Shown here piece by piece: positions 53,774 through 62,672 of a stretch of 64,000 nucleotides of DNA. The notes beneath the pieces were generated by a model that saw only the letters and a program-made list of their open reading frames with translations, made no database searches and had not been told where the DNA came from. Origin of the DNA: Streptomyces sp. NBC_00237. GTDB taxonomy: Bacteria; Actinomycetota; Actinomycetes; Streptomycetales; Streptomycetaceae. Both the position numbers and the translations under genes were made by a program. Location: contig NZ_JAPEMT010000002.1 in NCBI RefSeq assembly GCF_026342435.1, positions 2,232,001 through 2,296,000 on the forward strand. Direction: 5' to 3'. Numbering within the stretch: position 1 is the stretch's first letter; each line of letters begins with the position of its first letter.

Positions 53774-56164
53774 CTACGGCCGCCACTGGCCGTCGTCGCC
53801 ACCTGGGTCTTGGCCCTGGTTGTCGCCACCCTGGTTCTGACCTTGGTTGTCGCCACCTTGGTTCTGACCCTGGTTGTCGCCGCCCTGGTTCTGACCCTGG
53901 TTGTCGCCACCTTGGTTCTGACCCTGGTTGTCGCCGCCCTGGTTCTGACCCTGGTTGTCGCCGCCCTGGTTCTGACCCTGGTTGTCGCCGCCCTGGTTCT
54001 GACCCTGGTTGTCGCCGCCCTGGTTCTGACCCTGGTTCTGGCCCGGTTTCGGGTCCTTGGGGGGCTTGGTCTCCTCCGGCGGCTTGGTCTCCTCCGGGGG
54101 CTTGGTCTCCTTCGGCGGCTTGGTCTCCGGGGGCGGCGGCGGGGGCGGCGGCTCCCAGCCGGCGCCGTCCTTGATCTGGAGGTCGAACTTGGTGTCCGAG
54201 CCGCCGTTCAGCGCGCCGGTGGTGTAGTCCGCCCAGATCCTGGCGGGGAAGCTGGAGCCGTTCATCCGGCCGCCGCCCGCCGCACCGGTCAGGGTGGTCT
54301 GCTTGCCCTTGTCGGCGTCCTCACCGAAGATGCCGACCGCCGTGGCCAGCTCCGGGGTGTACCCCGCGAACCAGGCGGAACGGTTGTTCTCCGAGGTGCC
54401 GGTCTTGCCCGCCGCGTGGTACTTGCCGTTGCTGACGGCGCGGCCGGTGCCCTCCTGCACGACGTGCTCCAGGACGGAGGTCACCGTGTCGGCGGACTCG
54501 CGGCTGATGCCTTCGCCCTCCTTGAAGCCCTCCGGCTTGATGGTCGAGCGGTCCTTGTGCTCGGCCTCCTTGACGATGGACGCGGTGACCTTCTTGCCGT
54601 GCGCGGCCAGGGAGGCGTACATCGACGCCATGTCCATGGTGTTGGCCCGCATGGAACCCAGCGCCATGGAGGGGGTGGCACCGAAGTCGCCTCGGTCCTG
54701 CATGCCCAGCCGGAGCGCGGTCTCCTTCACGTTCCCGGCACCGACGTCCACAATCATCTGCGCGAAGACGGAGTTGACGGACTTGTCCGTGGCTTCCTGA
54801 ACGTCGATGTCGCCGTACGACTCGTCGTCCTCGTTCTGCGGGGCGTAGCCGCCGCCTCCCTTGCCGACGACGGGCCGCCTGCTCTTGCCGCTGTAGATCG
54901 TGTTGGCGGTGATCTTCTCACCGTCCTGGTTCAGCGACCCCAGTTCCAGCGCTGCGGCGAACACGGCTGGCTTGAACGTGGAAGCGGGCTGGTAGTCGAC
55001 GCGGGTGGCGTTGCTGATCTGATGCTTGAGGTAGTCCGCGCCGCCGTAGAGGGCGACGACCGCGCCCGTCTTCGGGTTGATGGAGGTCGCGCCCGCCTGG
55101 ACGTCGCGGTCGACCTTCTTCTTGGACTTGCGGTCGAGCTTGGACTCCAGCTGGCGGTCGACCGCCTTCTCCAGGGCTTTCTGGCGCTTCTTGTCGATGT
55201 TGAGCGTGATCGTCCAGCCACCGGCCGCGAGCTGCTCGGGGGTGACGTGGTAGCGCGCCTTGAGCTGCTGCTCGGCCGCCTCGACGAGATAGCCGGTCTG
55301 GCCCTTCATACCGGGGTTGGGCTGGATGGGCTTGGGCATCGGGAACTTCATCCCGGCCCGCTCGGACTGCTGGAGCTCGCCCATCTTGACCATGTTGTCC
55401 AGGACGTAGTTCCAGCGGTCCATGACGAGCTTCTTGTTCGTCGGGGTCGCGTTGAGGACGTCGTAGCTGCTGGGCGCCTGGAGGAGGGCGGCCAGATAGG
55501 CGCCTTCCTCGACGGTCAGGTCCCTGACGTCCTTGCGGTAGTACGCCTGGGCGGCGGCCTGGATTCCGGCGGCGCCGCGCCCGTAGTAGCTGGTGTTGAT
55601 GTACCCGAGGAGGATGTAGTCCTTGTCGTACTTCTCGTCCACCTTCAGGGAGACGACGAGTTCCTTGAGCTTGCGGCTGACCGTCTGCTCGGGCGTGAGG
55701 TAGTAGTTCTTGACGTACTGCTGGGTGATGGTCGAGCCACCCTGCTTGCCCTTGCCGCTGAGGGTGTTCAGCAGGCCGCGTGCGGTGCCCTTGAAGTCGA
55801 TGCCGTTGTCGTCGTAGAACGACATGTTCTCGGCGGCGACGAAGGTCTTCTGGACCTTCTTCGGGATCTGGTCCAGGGAGACGTTCTCGCGGGCGTAGTC
55901 ACCGCTGTTGCCGGTGCGGGCGAGGATCGAGCCGTCGCTGTACTTGAAGACGTTGCTCTGCCGCTTCGCCGCGGCGTTGCCTTCGGGGATGTCGATCGCC
56001 ATGTACAGGGCGACGAAGGCTCCCATGGCCAGCAGGCAGAGCCCGAGGAACGTGCCCAGCACTTTCTTCCAGGTGAAGAAGCGTCGTATGCCGCTCTTCC
56101 TGGGAGCCCGCGCCCGGCGGGAACCGCCGGTCTGCCGGGCTCTGCGCTCATCCGCTCGACCCAT
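53774..56164 (-). CDS. Class A penicillin-binding protein (transglycosylase/transpeptidase)
   Basis: 796 aa. Basic cytoplasmic tail, one membrane anchor (about 35-57), GT51 transglycosylase (about 75-260: AAENMSFYDDNGID, GGSTITQQYVKN, LKELVVSLKVDEKY). The transpeptidase has SxxK STFK, SVN in DKSVNSVF and KTG in HAAGKTGTSE. The EDxxF motif reads AENMSF, a mild deviation. The C-terminus is a Pro/Glu/Lys-rich linker (ETKPPEETKPP) and a Gly/Asn/Gln tandem-repeat tail. Synthesises and cross-links peptidoglycan. Confidence 0.95.
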   Translation of the reverse strand: MGRADERRARQTGGSRRARAPRKSGIRRFFTWKKVLGTFLGLCLLAMGAFVALYMAIDIPEGNAAAKRQSNVFKYSDGSILARTGNSGDYARENVSLDQIPKKVQKTFVAAENMSFYDDNGIDFKGTARGLLNTLSGKGKQGGSTITQQYVKNYYLTPEQTVSRKLKELVVSLKVDEKYDKDYILLGYINTSYYGRGAAGIQAAAQAYYRKDVRDLTVEEGAYLAALLQAPSSYDVLNATPTNKKLVMDRWNYVLDNMVKMGELQQSERAGMKFPMPKPIQPNPGMKGQTGYLVEAAEQQLKARYHVTPEQLAAGGWTITLNIDKKRQKALEKAVDRQLESKLDRKSKKKVDRDVQAGATSINPKTGAVVALYGGADYLKHQISNATRVDYQPASTFKPAVFAAALELGSLNQDGEKITANTIYSGKSRRPVVGKGGGGYAPQNEDDESYGDIDVQEATDKSVNSVFAQMIVDVGAGNVKETALRLGMQDRGDFGATPSMALGSMRANTMDMASMYASLAAHGKKVTASIVKEAEHKDRSTIKPEGFKEGEGISRESADTVTSVLEHVVQEGTGRAVSNGKYHAAGKTGTSENNRSAWFAGYTPELATAVGIFGEDADKGKQTTLTGAAGGGRMNGSSFPARIWADYTTGALNGGSDTKFDLQIKDGAGWEPPPPPPPPETKPPKETKPPEETKPPEETKPPKDPKPGQNQGQNQGGDNQGQNQGGDNQGQNQGGDNQGQNQGGDNQGQNQGGDNQGQNQGGDNQGQNQGGDNQGQNQGGDNQGQDPGGDDGQWRP
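53812..54040 (-). repeat. 27-bp tandem repeat in the PBP C-terminus
   Basis: About eight near-identical 27-bp units encode GGDNQGQNQ at the extracytoplasmic tail, ending GGDNQGQDP-GGDDGQWRP. Units differ only at a few synonymous positions. In frame and likely variable in copy number between strains. Confidence 0.95.
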
Positions 56165-56507
56165 GGGTCAGTCGCTCCGCATCTCAGTCATCACTCGCCA
56201 CACTCACCGGACATTCTCCGGATCAGCTCAGAAAGCTAACACCGTCAGAAAGGACAATTTTGGGCCAATCGCATCATTCTGTGACGTGACAATCAGCACC
56301 TCCCCCAAGGGAACCGACGAACAAGCGTGCCCAAAGGTTGCCAGCTGGGAGAGAAGTTGAGGAAGGGAATCCGAATTGACACTTTCCGACAGACCCCGGG
56401 CGCGCTAAAGTGATATCACTTTGCTAGGCCCTGCTCGTACGCAGCGGAGCCAGTCGCGCAGCGGGCACGGCCCCGTCGCGCACCACGCACAGAAACGGGG
56501 ACCCACC
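56165..56507. promoter_or_regulatory. Divergent region PBP / SPFH with perfect palindrome
   Basis: 343 nt. At 56407-56422 lies the perfect 16-bp palindrome AAAGTGATATCACTTT, 85 nt before the SPFH start. A TTGACA at 56376-56381 is 24 nt upstream of TAAAGT (56406-56411), too far for a standard pair. The palindrome is the likely operator of the SPFH/ribbon-helix-helix operon. The PBP side is AT-richer near 56220-56290 and should hold its promoter. Confidence 0.65.
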
Positions 56508-57455
56508 ATGCCGACCACCGCCCGCACTCCCTCCGACAACTCACCCGGCGACCTCCCGGAGATGCCGACCCCCCGCGTCACCGAATTCGCGGCGCACAGC
56601 ATCGCGGGCGGCCTCGCGCTCCTGCTCGGCCTGGTCGGCATCGTCGCCGCCGCCGGACTGATCGCGCTGGGCGCGATGGTCGCCGCCGTGGGCGCGAAGG
56701 TCGCCCTGATCGTCGTCGGCGTCCTGCTCTTCTTCGGCTCGGTCCTCGCGATGAGCGGCCTGAACATGGTCGCGCCGGGCGAGGCCCGCGTCGTCCAGCT
56801 CTTCGGCCGCTACCGGGGCACCATCCGCACCGACGGCCTGCGCTGGGTGAACCCGCTGACCACGCGCCACAAGATCTCCACCCGCGTCCGCAACCACGAG
56901 ACGGCGGTCCTGAAGGTCAACGACGCGTACGGCAACCCGATCGAGCTGGCCGCCGTCGTGGTGTGGAAGGTCGAGGACACCGCGCAGGCGTCCTTCGAGG
57001 TGGACAACTTCCTGGAGTTCGTCTCCACCCAGACCGAAGCGGCCGTACGGCACATCGCCATCGAGTACCCGTACGACTCCCACGACGAAGAGGGCCTGTC
57101 GCTGCGCGGCAACGCCGACGAGATCACCGAGAAGCTGGCGATCGAGCTGCACGCCCGCGTCGAGGCGGCCGGGGTCCACATCATCGAGTCCCGCTTCACC
57201 CACCTCGCGTACGCCCCGGAGATCGCCTCCGCGATGCTCCAGCGGCAGCAGGCGGGAGCGGTGGTCGCCGCCCGCAAGCTGATCGTCGAGGGCGCGGTCG
57301 GCATGGTGGAGCAGGCGCTCGCCCGGATCACCGAGCAGGACATCGTGGAGCTGGACGAGGAGCGCAAGGCGGCCATGGTGAGCAACCTGCTCGTCGTGCT
57401 CTGCGGCGACCGGGCGACCCAGCCGGTCATCAACACGGGCTCGCTCTACCAGTGA
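56508..57455 (+). CDS. SPFH-domain membrane protein (prohibitin/flotillin-like)
   Basis: 315 aa. Two adjacent N-terminal helices (about 30-53 and 60-82), then the SPFH fold (about 88-280: MVAPGEARVVQLFGRYRGTI, LRWVNPL, VWKVEDTAQASFEVDN), and a helical C-terminus. SPFH proteins form oligomeric membrane microdomain scaffolds. Start ATG 56508 with GGGGA. Its stop overlaps the start of the ribbon-helix-helix gene. Confidence 0.92.
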   Translation: MPTTARTPSDNSPGDLPEMPTPRVTEFAAHSIAGGLALLLGLVGIVAAAGLIALGAMVAAVGAKVALIVVGVLLFFGSVLAMSGLNMVAPGEARVVQLFGRYRGTIRTDGLRWVNPLTTRHKISTRVRNHETAVLKVNDAYGNPIELAAVVVWKVEDTAQASFEVDNFLEFVSTQTEAAVRHIAIEYPYDSHDEEGLSLRGNADEITEKLAIELHARVEAAGVHIIESRFTHLAYAPEIASAMLQRQQAGAVVAARKLIVEGAVGMVEQALARITEQDIVELDEERKAAMVSNLLVVLCGDRATQPVINTGSLYQ

Positions 57456-57766
57456 GCGAGGACGCCACCGGGGACGGGCCCGCACCCTCCGGGCCCCGGC
57501 GCGGGGCGCGCAAGCAGGTGCTGCTGCGGCTGGATCCCCAGGTGTACGACGCCCTGGGGCGCTGGGCCGCGGACGAGCTGCGCAGCGCCAACGCGCAGAT
57601 CGAATTCCTGCTCCGCAAGTCCCTCAACGAAGCGGGCCGACTGCCGAAACACGCGGGTCCGATCCCGCGCAGGGGCCGCCCGCCGAAGCAGGAGCCGCCA
57701 TCGGAGCCCGCTTCGGGGGATTCGGCGGACGAATCCTCCGGAGACCCGGACGAGAACGAGAAATAG
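57452..57766 (+). CDS. Ribbon-helix-helix (Arc-like) DNA-binding protein
   Basis: 104 aa. Central RHH motif: strand KQVLLRLDPQVYDAL, helices GRWAADELRSANAQIEFLLR (about 20-60). The tail is Pro/Ser/acidic-rich. GTG start overlaps the SPFH stop (GTGA), so it is translationally coupled. The likely target is the palindrome at 56407-56422, giving autoregulation; this is inferred from context. Confidence 0.85.
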   Translation: MSEDATGDGPAPSGPRRGARKQVLLRLDPQVYDALGRWAADELRSANAQIEFLLRKSLNEAGRLPKHAGPIPRRGRPPKQEPPSEPASGDSADESSGDPDENEK

Positions 57767-57767
57767 C

Positions 57768-57799
57768 AGGTGGGGAGCGGTTCCGACCGCTCCCCACCT
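57768..57799 (+). terminator. Terminator of the SPFH-RHH operon
   Basis: 14-bp perfect stem (arm AGGTGGGGAGCGGT, loop TCCG) directly after the stop, followed by TTCCTTTG. Confidence 0.9.
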
Positions 57800-57812
57800 T
57801 CCTTTGCCCCAG

Positions 57813-57844
57813 CTATACACACCGCGTATACGCGGTGTGTATAG
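57813..57844. promoter_or_regulatory. 32-bp perfect palindrome: PadR operator over a leaderless promoter
   Basis: Arm CTATACACACCGCGTA and its exact complement with no spacer. Its right end overlaps TATAGT (57840-57845), a good -10; the padR ATG begins 7 nt after that hexamer, so the transcript would start at or next to the A of the ATG. A repressor bound here would cover the promoter. No ribosome site precedes the ATG, in agreement. Confidence 0.85.
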
Positions 57845-57852
57845 TCCTCGGC

Positions 57853-58377
57853 ATGTCCATCAGCCACACGTTGCTCGGCCTCCTGGAGGCCGGTCCCCGC
57901 CACGGTTACGACCTGAAGCGCACCTTCGACGAGAAGTTCGGACACGACCGCCCGCTCGCCTACGGACAGGTGTACGCGACCATGTCCCGCCTGCTGAAGA
58001 ACGGCCTCGTCGAGGTCGACGGCACCGAGTCGGGCAACGGCCCCGACCGCAAGACGTACGCCATCACCGACGCCGGGATCACGGACGTCCAGCAGTGGCT
58101 CGCCAGCCCCGAGAAGCCCGAGCCCTACCTCCAGTCGACCCTGTACACGAAGGTCGTCCTGGCCCTGCTGACCGGCCGCTCCGCGGCCGAGCTGCTCGAC
58201 GCCCAGCGCAGCGAGCACCTGCGGCTGATGCGCGCCCTCACCGAACGCAAGCGCGGCGGCGACCTCGCCGACCAGCTGATCTGCGACCACGCCCTGTTCC
58301 ACCTCGAAGCCGATCTGCGCTGGCTGGAACTGACCACCGCCCGCCTGGACCGTCTCGCAGCAGAGGTACGCCGATGA
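57853..58377 (+). CDS. PadR-family repressor
   Basis: 174 aa. Winged helix TLLGLLEAGPRHGYDLKRTF, YGQVYATMSRLLKNGLVE, GPDRKTYAITDAG, then the C-terminal dimer helix region. ATG 57853 preferred over the in-frame ATG inside the operator. First gene of an ABC exporter operon: its TGA overlaps the ATPase ATG (ATGA). Probably autoregulates through the palindrome and responds to a transported compound. Confidence 0.93.
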   Translation: MSISHTLLGLLEAGPRHGYDLKRTFDEKFGHDRPLAYGQVYATMSRLLKNGLVEVDGTESGNGPDRKTYAITDAGITDVQQWLASPEKPEPYLQSTLYTKVVLALLTGRSAAELLDAQRSEHLRLMRALTERKRGGDLADQLICDHALFHLEADLRWLELTTARLDRLAAEVRR

Positions 58378-59090
58378 CCCCCACCGTGACCCACCCCGCC
58401 CCGCCCGCCGGGTCGATACTCAGCGCCGTCGACCTGCGCAAGGCGTACGGCCCCACCCCCGCGCTGGACGGCGCGGACTTCTCCATCCACCCCGGCGAGG
58501 TCGTCGCCGTCATGGGCCCCTCGGGCTCCGGAAAGTCGACGCTCCTGCACTGCCTCGCCGGAATCCTCACCCCCGACTCGGGCTCCTTGACGTACGACGG
58601 CCAGGATCTGTCCGCCATGTCGGACCGCGAGCGCAGCAAGCTGCGCCGTACCGACTTCGGCTTCGTCTTCCAGTTCGGCCAGCTCGTCCCCGAGCTGACC
58701 TGCGTCGAGAACGTCGCGCTCCCGCTGCGCCTGAACGGAGCCAAGCGCAAGGACGCCGAACGCACCGCCCTCTCCTGGATGGAGCGCCTGGAGGTCGCCG
58801 ACCTCGGCCCCAAGCGCCCCGGCGAGGTCTCCGGCGGCCAGGGCCAGCGCGTCGCGGTCGCCCGCGCCCTGGCGAGCGGCCCCCGCGTGCTGTTCGCCGA
58901 CGAGCCGACCGGCGCCCTGGACTCCCTCAACGGCGAGCGCGTGATGGAGCTGCTCACCGAAGCGGCTCGCTCCACCAACGCCGCCGTCGTCCTGGTCACC
59001 CACGAGGCGCGGGTCGCCGCCTACTCCGACCGCGAGGTCGTCGTACGCGACGGCAAGGCCCGTGACCTGACCCTGGAGTTCGCCAAGTGA
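58374..59090 (+). CDS. ABC transporter ATPase (MacB/LolD-like)
   Basis: 238 aa. Walker A GPSGSGKST (about 48-56), signature VSGGQGQRVAVARAL, Walker B VLFADEPTGALDS, H-loop VLVTHEARVAAY. Partners the FtsX-type permease that follows with a 4-nt overlap. In PadR-controlled operons of this form the pair usually acts in antibiotic or lipid efflux; substrate unknown. Confidence 0.93.
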   Translation: MTPTVTHPAPPAGSILSAVDLRKAYGPTPALDGADFSIHPGEVVAVMGPSGSGKSTLLHCLAGILTPDSGSLTYDGQDLSAMSDRERSKLRRTDFGFVFQFGQLVPELTCVENVALPLRLNGAKRKDAERTALSWMERLEVADLGPKRPGEVSGGQGQRVAVARALASGPRVLFADEPTGALDSLNGERVMELLTEAARSTNAAVVLVTHEARVAAYSDREVVVRDGKARDLTLEFAK

Positions 59091-61393
59091 GCGCTCTCGA
59101 CGATCTGCGCATGGGAGCCAAGTTCGCCGTCAGCGGCGGACGCGAGGGCTGGACCCGTACGATCCTGACCGCCGTCGGCGTCGGGCTCGGCGTGGCCCTG
59201 CTCCTGATCACCTCCGCGATTCCCAACGCGCTCGCCGCACGGGAGGAACGCGGCTTCGCACGCGGCGAGTTCGCCGGACGCGTCGCCACCGACAAGCCCG
59301 GCCCTGACACGCTCCTGATCGCCGCCGTGCAGGCCGACTACCGCGACAAGGCGGTACGAGGACGGCTCGTGCAGCCCGAAGGGCCGCAGGCCCCCGTGCC
59401 GCCCGGTCTGACCGCCCTGCCGAAGCCCGGCGAGCTGGCCGTGTCCCCCGCGCTCCAAGACCTCATGGACTCCGACGACGGCGAGCTGTTGCGGGAACGC
59501 CTCAACGGTCCCGTCACGGCCGTCATCGCCGACGAAGGTCTCGTCGGCCCGAACGAACTCGCCTACTACCAGGGCAGCGATCGCCTCACCGGGGCCAAGG
59601 GCGACATCTTCCGGATCAACGCCTTCCGCGGCTCCTCGATGATGGAGAGCCTGGACTCGACCCTGCTGCTCCTGATCCTGGTCGCCTTCGTCGTCATGCT
59701 CATCCCGGTCGCCGTACTCATCGCCGCGGCCGTCCGCTTCGGCGGCGACCGCCGCGACCGGCGGCTCGCGGCACTGCGGCTGGTCGGTTCGGACGGGGCG
59801 ATGACCCGGCGGATCGCGGCGGGCGAAGCCCTCGCGGGCGCGCTCGCCGGGCTCGTGGTGGGCGGCGGGCTGTTCTTCCTGATCCGCTCCATGGCGGGGC
59901 TCATCACGCTGGAGAAGATCAGCGTCTTCCCCTCCGACCTCGCCCCGGCCCTCTGGCTGGTCGTCCTGATCTGCGTCGCGGTGCCCGCGTCCGCCATCCT
60001 GGTGACGCTCCTCGCGCTGCGCGGCGTGGTCATCGAACCGCTCGGCGTGATGCGGACGGCCAAACCCGTTCGCCGCAGGATCTGGTGGCGGCTGCTGATG
60101 CCCGTCGCCGGACTCGGCCTGCTGCTGCCGCAGATGCGCGAGGGTGCGAGGGGAGGCGACCTCAGCCAGCCCCAGGTCGCCGCAGGCGTCTCCCTGCTGC
60201 TGATCGGCGTCACGGCCCTGCTGCCGTGGCTGGTCGAAGCGGTCGTCCAGCGCCTCGGCAAGGGGCCGGTCGCCTGGCAGCTCGCCGTGCGCAGGCTCCA
60301 GGTGAACAGCGGCACCGCCGCCCGTACGGTCAACGGCATCGCCGTGGCGGTGGCCGGAGCCATCGCCCTCCAGATGATGCTCGGCGCGACCTCCGGCCGG
60401 TACACCGAGGACACCGGCGTCGACGTCTCCCGTACCAGCATGTCGGTCACCGTCGGCGCGAACAGTCCCGTCGCCCCGCAGATCGACGCGCTGAAGGCGA
60501 AGATCGCCAAGATCCCCGGCGCGCACCTCGCTCTCGACATCGGCGACGCCAACCTCGGAGACAAGGCCAAGTCCCCCGAAAAAATAGTCACGCTGACCGT
60601 GGGCGACTGTGCCGCACTCCGCCAGATCGCGGTCCTGCCGTCCTGCAGGGACGGCGACGCCTTCCTCGCCAAGGGCGCGGACGAACGCCTCACGCCGGGA
60701 CAGCGCTACTACCTCGACCCGGCGAGCGTGGACCCCGAGGGGCGGGGCGTGCCGTGGACCCTGCCGTCCAGCACGACGACCGTACCGACCAAGGGAGGCC
60801 CCCGGGGGTACCAGCGCAGCACCGTCCTCGTCACCCCCGGCGCGGTGCCCGCGGCGGCCAAGCCCGTCCTCAGTCACAGCCTGTACGTGAAGACCGACCC
60901 GTCGGCGCCGGACGCGGCCGAGCACGTGCGCAACGTGGCGTTGGGGGCCGACCCGCTGACCCAGGTCTGGGGCATGACCGAAACGGAGACCAACGTACGG
61001 TTCGAGCAGATCCAGCGGGCGGTGCTCGCGGGCGCGACGTGCGTACTGCTGCTGATCGGGGCCAGTCTGCTGGTCTCCCAGCTGGAACAGCTGCGCGAAC
61101 GCCGCAAGCTGCTCGCCGCCCTGGTGGCGTCCGGCACGCCGCGCGCCACGCTGGGGTGGTCGGTGCTGTGGCAGTCGGCTCTGCCCGTGGCCCTGGGCCT
61201 GCTGCTCGCGGTCGTCGTCGGGAGCGGGCTGGGGGCGGTGCTGCTGCGCATGACGGGCTTCTCGATCAACTTCAACTGGGCGTCGGTGGCGGCGATGTCG
61301 GGGCTGGGGGCGGGGGTCGCGCTCCTGGTGGCGGGGTTGAGCATGCCGGTGCTGTGGCGGCTGGTCCGTCCGGACGGCCTGCGCACGGAGTAG
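59087..61393 (+). CDS. FtsX-like ABC permease
   Basis: 768 aa with two FtsX-type modules. An N-terminal helix (ILTAVGVGLGVALLLITSAI) and extracellular domain precede three helices (about 190-320). Further helices near 345 and 415, a second extracellular domain (about 440-640) and a final three-helix block (about 645-755) follow. GTG start at 59087 overlaps the ATPase stop. Forms a MacB-type mechanotransmission or efflux complex with the preceding ATPase. Confidence 0.92.
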   Translation: MSALDDLRMGAKFAVSGGREGWTRTILTAVGVGLGVALLLITSAIPNALAAREERGFARGEFAGRVATDKPGPDTLLIAAVQADYRDKAVRGRLVQPEGPQAPVPPGLTALPKPGELAVSPALQDLMDSDDGELLRERLNGPVTAVIADEGLVGPNELAYYQGSDRLTGAKGDIFRINAFRGSSMMESLDSTLLLLILVAFVVMLIPVAVLIAAAVRFGGDRRDRRLAALRLVGSDGAMTRRIAAGEALAGALAGLVVGGGLFFLIRSMAGLITLEKISVFPSDLAPALWLVVLICVAVPASAILVTLLALRGVVIEPLGVMRTAKPVRRRIWWRLLMPVAGLGLLLPQMREGARGGDLSQPQVAAGVSLLLIGVTALLPWLVEAVVQRLGKGPVAWQLAVRRLQVNSGTAARTVNGIAVAVAGAIALQMMLGATSGRYTEDTGVDVSRTSMSVTVGANSPVAPQIDALKAKIAKIPGAHLALDIGDANLGDKAKSPEKIVTLTVGDCAALRQIAVLPSCRDGDAFLAKGADERLTPGQRYYLDPASVDPEGRGVPWTLPSSTTTVPTKGGPRGYQRSTVLVTPGAVPAAAKPVLSHSLYVKTDPSAPDAAEHVRNVALGADPLTQVWGMTETETNVRFEQIQRAVLAGATCVLLLIGASLLVSQLEQLRERRKLLAALVASGTPRATLGWSVLWQSALPVALGLLLAVVVGSGLGAVLLRMTGFSINFNWASVAAMSGLGAGVALLVAGLSMPVLWRLVRPDGLRTE

Positions 61394-61424
61394 CTCCGCC
61401 GGGGTGGGGGGTGGGTGGGGCGGG

Positions 61425-61590
61425 GCTGGGGTTACTGCCGGGGGCTCCGCCCCTGAACCCCGTCCCGCCTTCGGCGGGATGAGTCCCCTGCCCCGCCCCT
61501 TCACCTAAAGCGCTTGCCGCGCGGCTGTCCCGCGCACGTGCGGGTGCGTCGTGGCTGGGCGCGCAGTTCCCCGCGCCCCTGAGGGGGGAG
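61425..61590 (+). repeat. Interspersed 3'-end module, copy E
   Basis: GGGGTTACTGCCGGGGGCTC then CGCCCCTG, hairpin CCCGCC-TTC-GGCGGG, CCCCTTCACCTAAAGCGCT, TGCCGCGCGG, GTGCGGGTGCGTCGTGGCTG, GCGCAGTTCCCCGCGCCCCT, GAGGGG. Lies 31 nt after the permease stop in its orientation; the convergent oxyR gene ends just beyond. Confidence 0.95.
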
Positions 61591-61595
61591 GGCGG

Positions 61596-62537
61596 CTAGG
61601 CCATCCGGACGGGCAGGCCCTCCAGGGCCTCCCGCAAAGCGGCCGCGAACTCGGCGAATTCCTCGGAGCGGGCCGTCCCCGCCCTCATCACCAGCGCGAT
61701 CCGCCGCGACGGCGCCGGGTCCGCGAAGTAGCCCGTGACGAGGGCCGGGTTGCGGCCCGTCTCCACCTGGACCGCCGTCCGGGGCAACAACGTCACCCCC
61801 AGCCCGCCCGCCACCAGCTGGACCAGCGTCGAGAGACCGGCCGCCGTCGTCGTCACCGGCCCCCCGTCCTCCCGCCCCGCCTCCCGGCACACGTCCAGCG
61901 CCTGGTCCCGCAGGCAGTGCCCCTCGTCGAGCAGGAGGAGATGGAGCTCGCGCAGGGCCTCGCGAGGGATGTCGTCCCGGCCCGCCAGCCAGTGCTGATC
62001 CGGCATCACCAGGACGAAGTCCTCGTCGAAGAGCGGGAGTTCGACCACCCCGGGCACACCGAGCGGCACCGCCAGCAGGAGCAGGTCCAGCCGCCCCGCC
62101 GCCAGCCCCTCCACCAACGACGACGTCTGCTCCTCGTGCACCTGGAGGTCCAGGGCGGGATACGCGTCGTGGACGAGACGCAGGACCGAGGGGAGCAGGT
62201 ACGGCGCCACCGTCGGGATCACCCCGAGCCGCAGCACCCCGGTGAAGGGCGCCCGTACCGCCTCCGCCTCCTCCATCAGCTCCCCGACCGCCTCCAGCAC
62301 CACCCGGGCCCGCACCGCCAGCCGCTCCCCCGCCGCCGAGAGCAGCACCTTGCGGGTCGTACGCTCGACGAGCTGGACGTCCAGGACCTCCTCCAGCGCG
62401 GAGACCGCCCCGGACAGCGCGGGCTGGCTCATCCCGAGCGCGCCCGCCGCGTCGCGGAAGTGCAGGTGCTCGGCCACCGCCACGAAGGCCCGCAGCTGGG
62501 CCAGAGAGGGCTGCTTGCCCCTATTTACTACGGCCAC
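61596..62537 (-). CDS. oxyR: LysR-family peroxide sensor OxyR
   Basis: 313 aa. N-terminal LysR helix-turn-helix (LAQLRAFVAVAEHLHFRDA, SQPALSGAVSALEEVL). The redox cysteines Cys208 and Cys217 are in DEGHCLRDQALDVCREAG, the OxyR disulfide pair. GTG 62537 with GGAGG. Divergent from ahpCD, its usual target. Confidence 0.95.
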   Translation of the reverse strand: MAVVNRGKQPSLAQLRAFVAVAEHLHFRDAAGALGMSQPALSGAVSALEEVLDVQLVERTTRKVLLSAAGERLAVRARVVLEAVGELMEEAEAVRAPFTGVLRLGVIPTVAPYLLPSVLRLVHDAYPALDLQVHEEQTSSLVEGLAAGRLDLLLLAVPLGVPGVVELPLFDEDFVLVMPDQHWLAGRDDIPREALRELHLLLLDEGHCLRDQALDVCREAGREDGGPVTTTAAGLSTLVQLVAGGLGVTLLPRTAVQVETGRNPALVTGYFADPAPSRRIALVMRAGTARSEEFAEFAAALREALEGLPVRMA

Positions 62538-62672
62538 TGATAGCCACCTCCGATCGGTACGAGCAAGTCTAGCTATTTCCGCTATCAATGCCTCTTGTGT
62601 CACTGTGGGGATCCGTCCACCCCCACAGGAAAACCCTGAAAAGGGACTTTCCCGATGTAGCAAGGAGCGCGC
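62538..62672. promoter_or_regulatory. oxyR-ahpC divergent promoter with OxyR half-sites
   Basis: Contains GATAGC (62539-62544), GCTATT (62572-62577) and GCTATC (62581-62586), ATAG/CTAT-type half-sites as in OxyR boxes. The region is AT-richer than surroundings. Confidence 0.65.

Noticed and set aside
56376..56411. TTGACA / TAAAGT as a standard promoter for the SPFH operon
   Set aside because: Spacing is 24 nt, outside the usual 16-19; the true pair could not be assigned.
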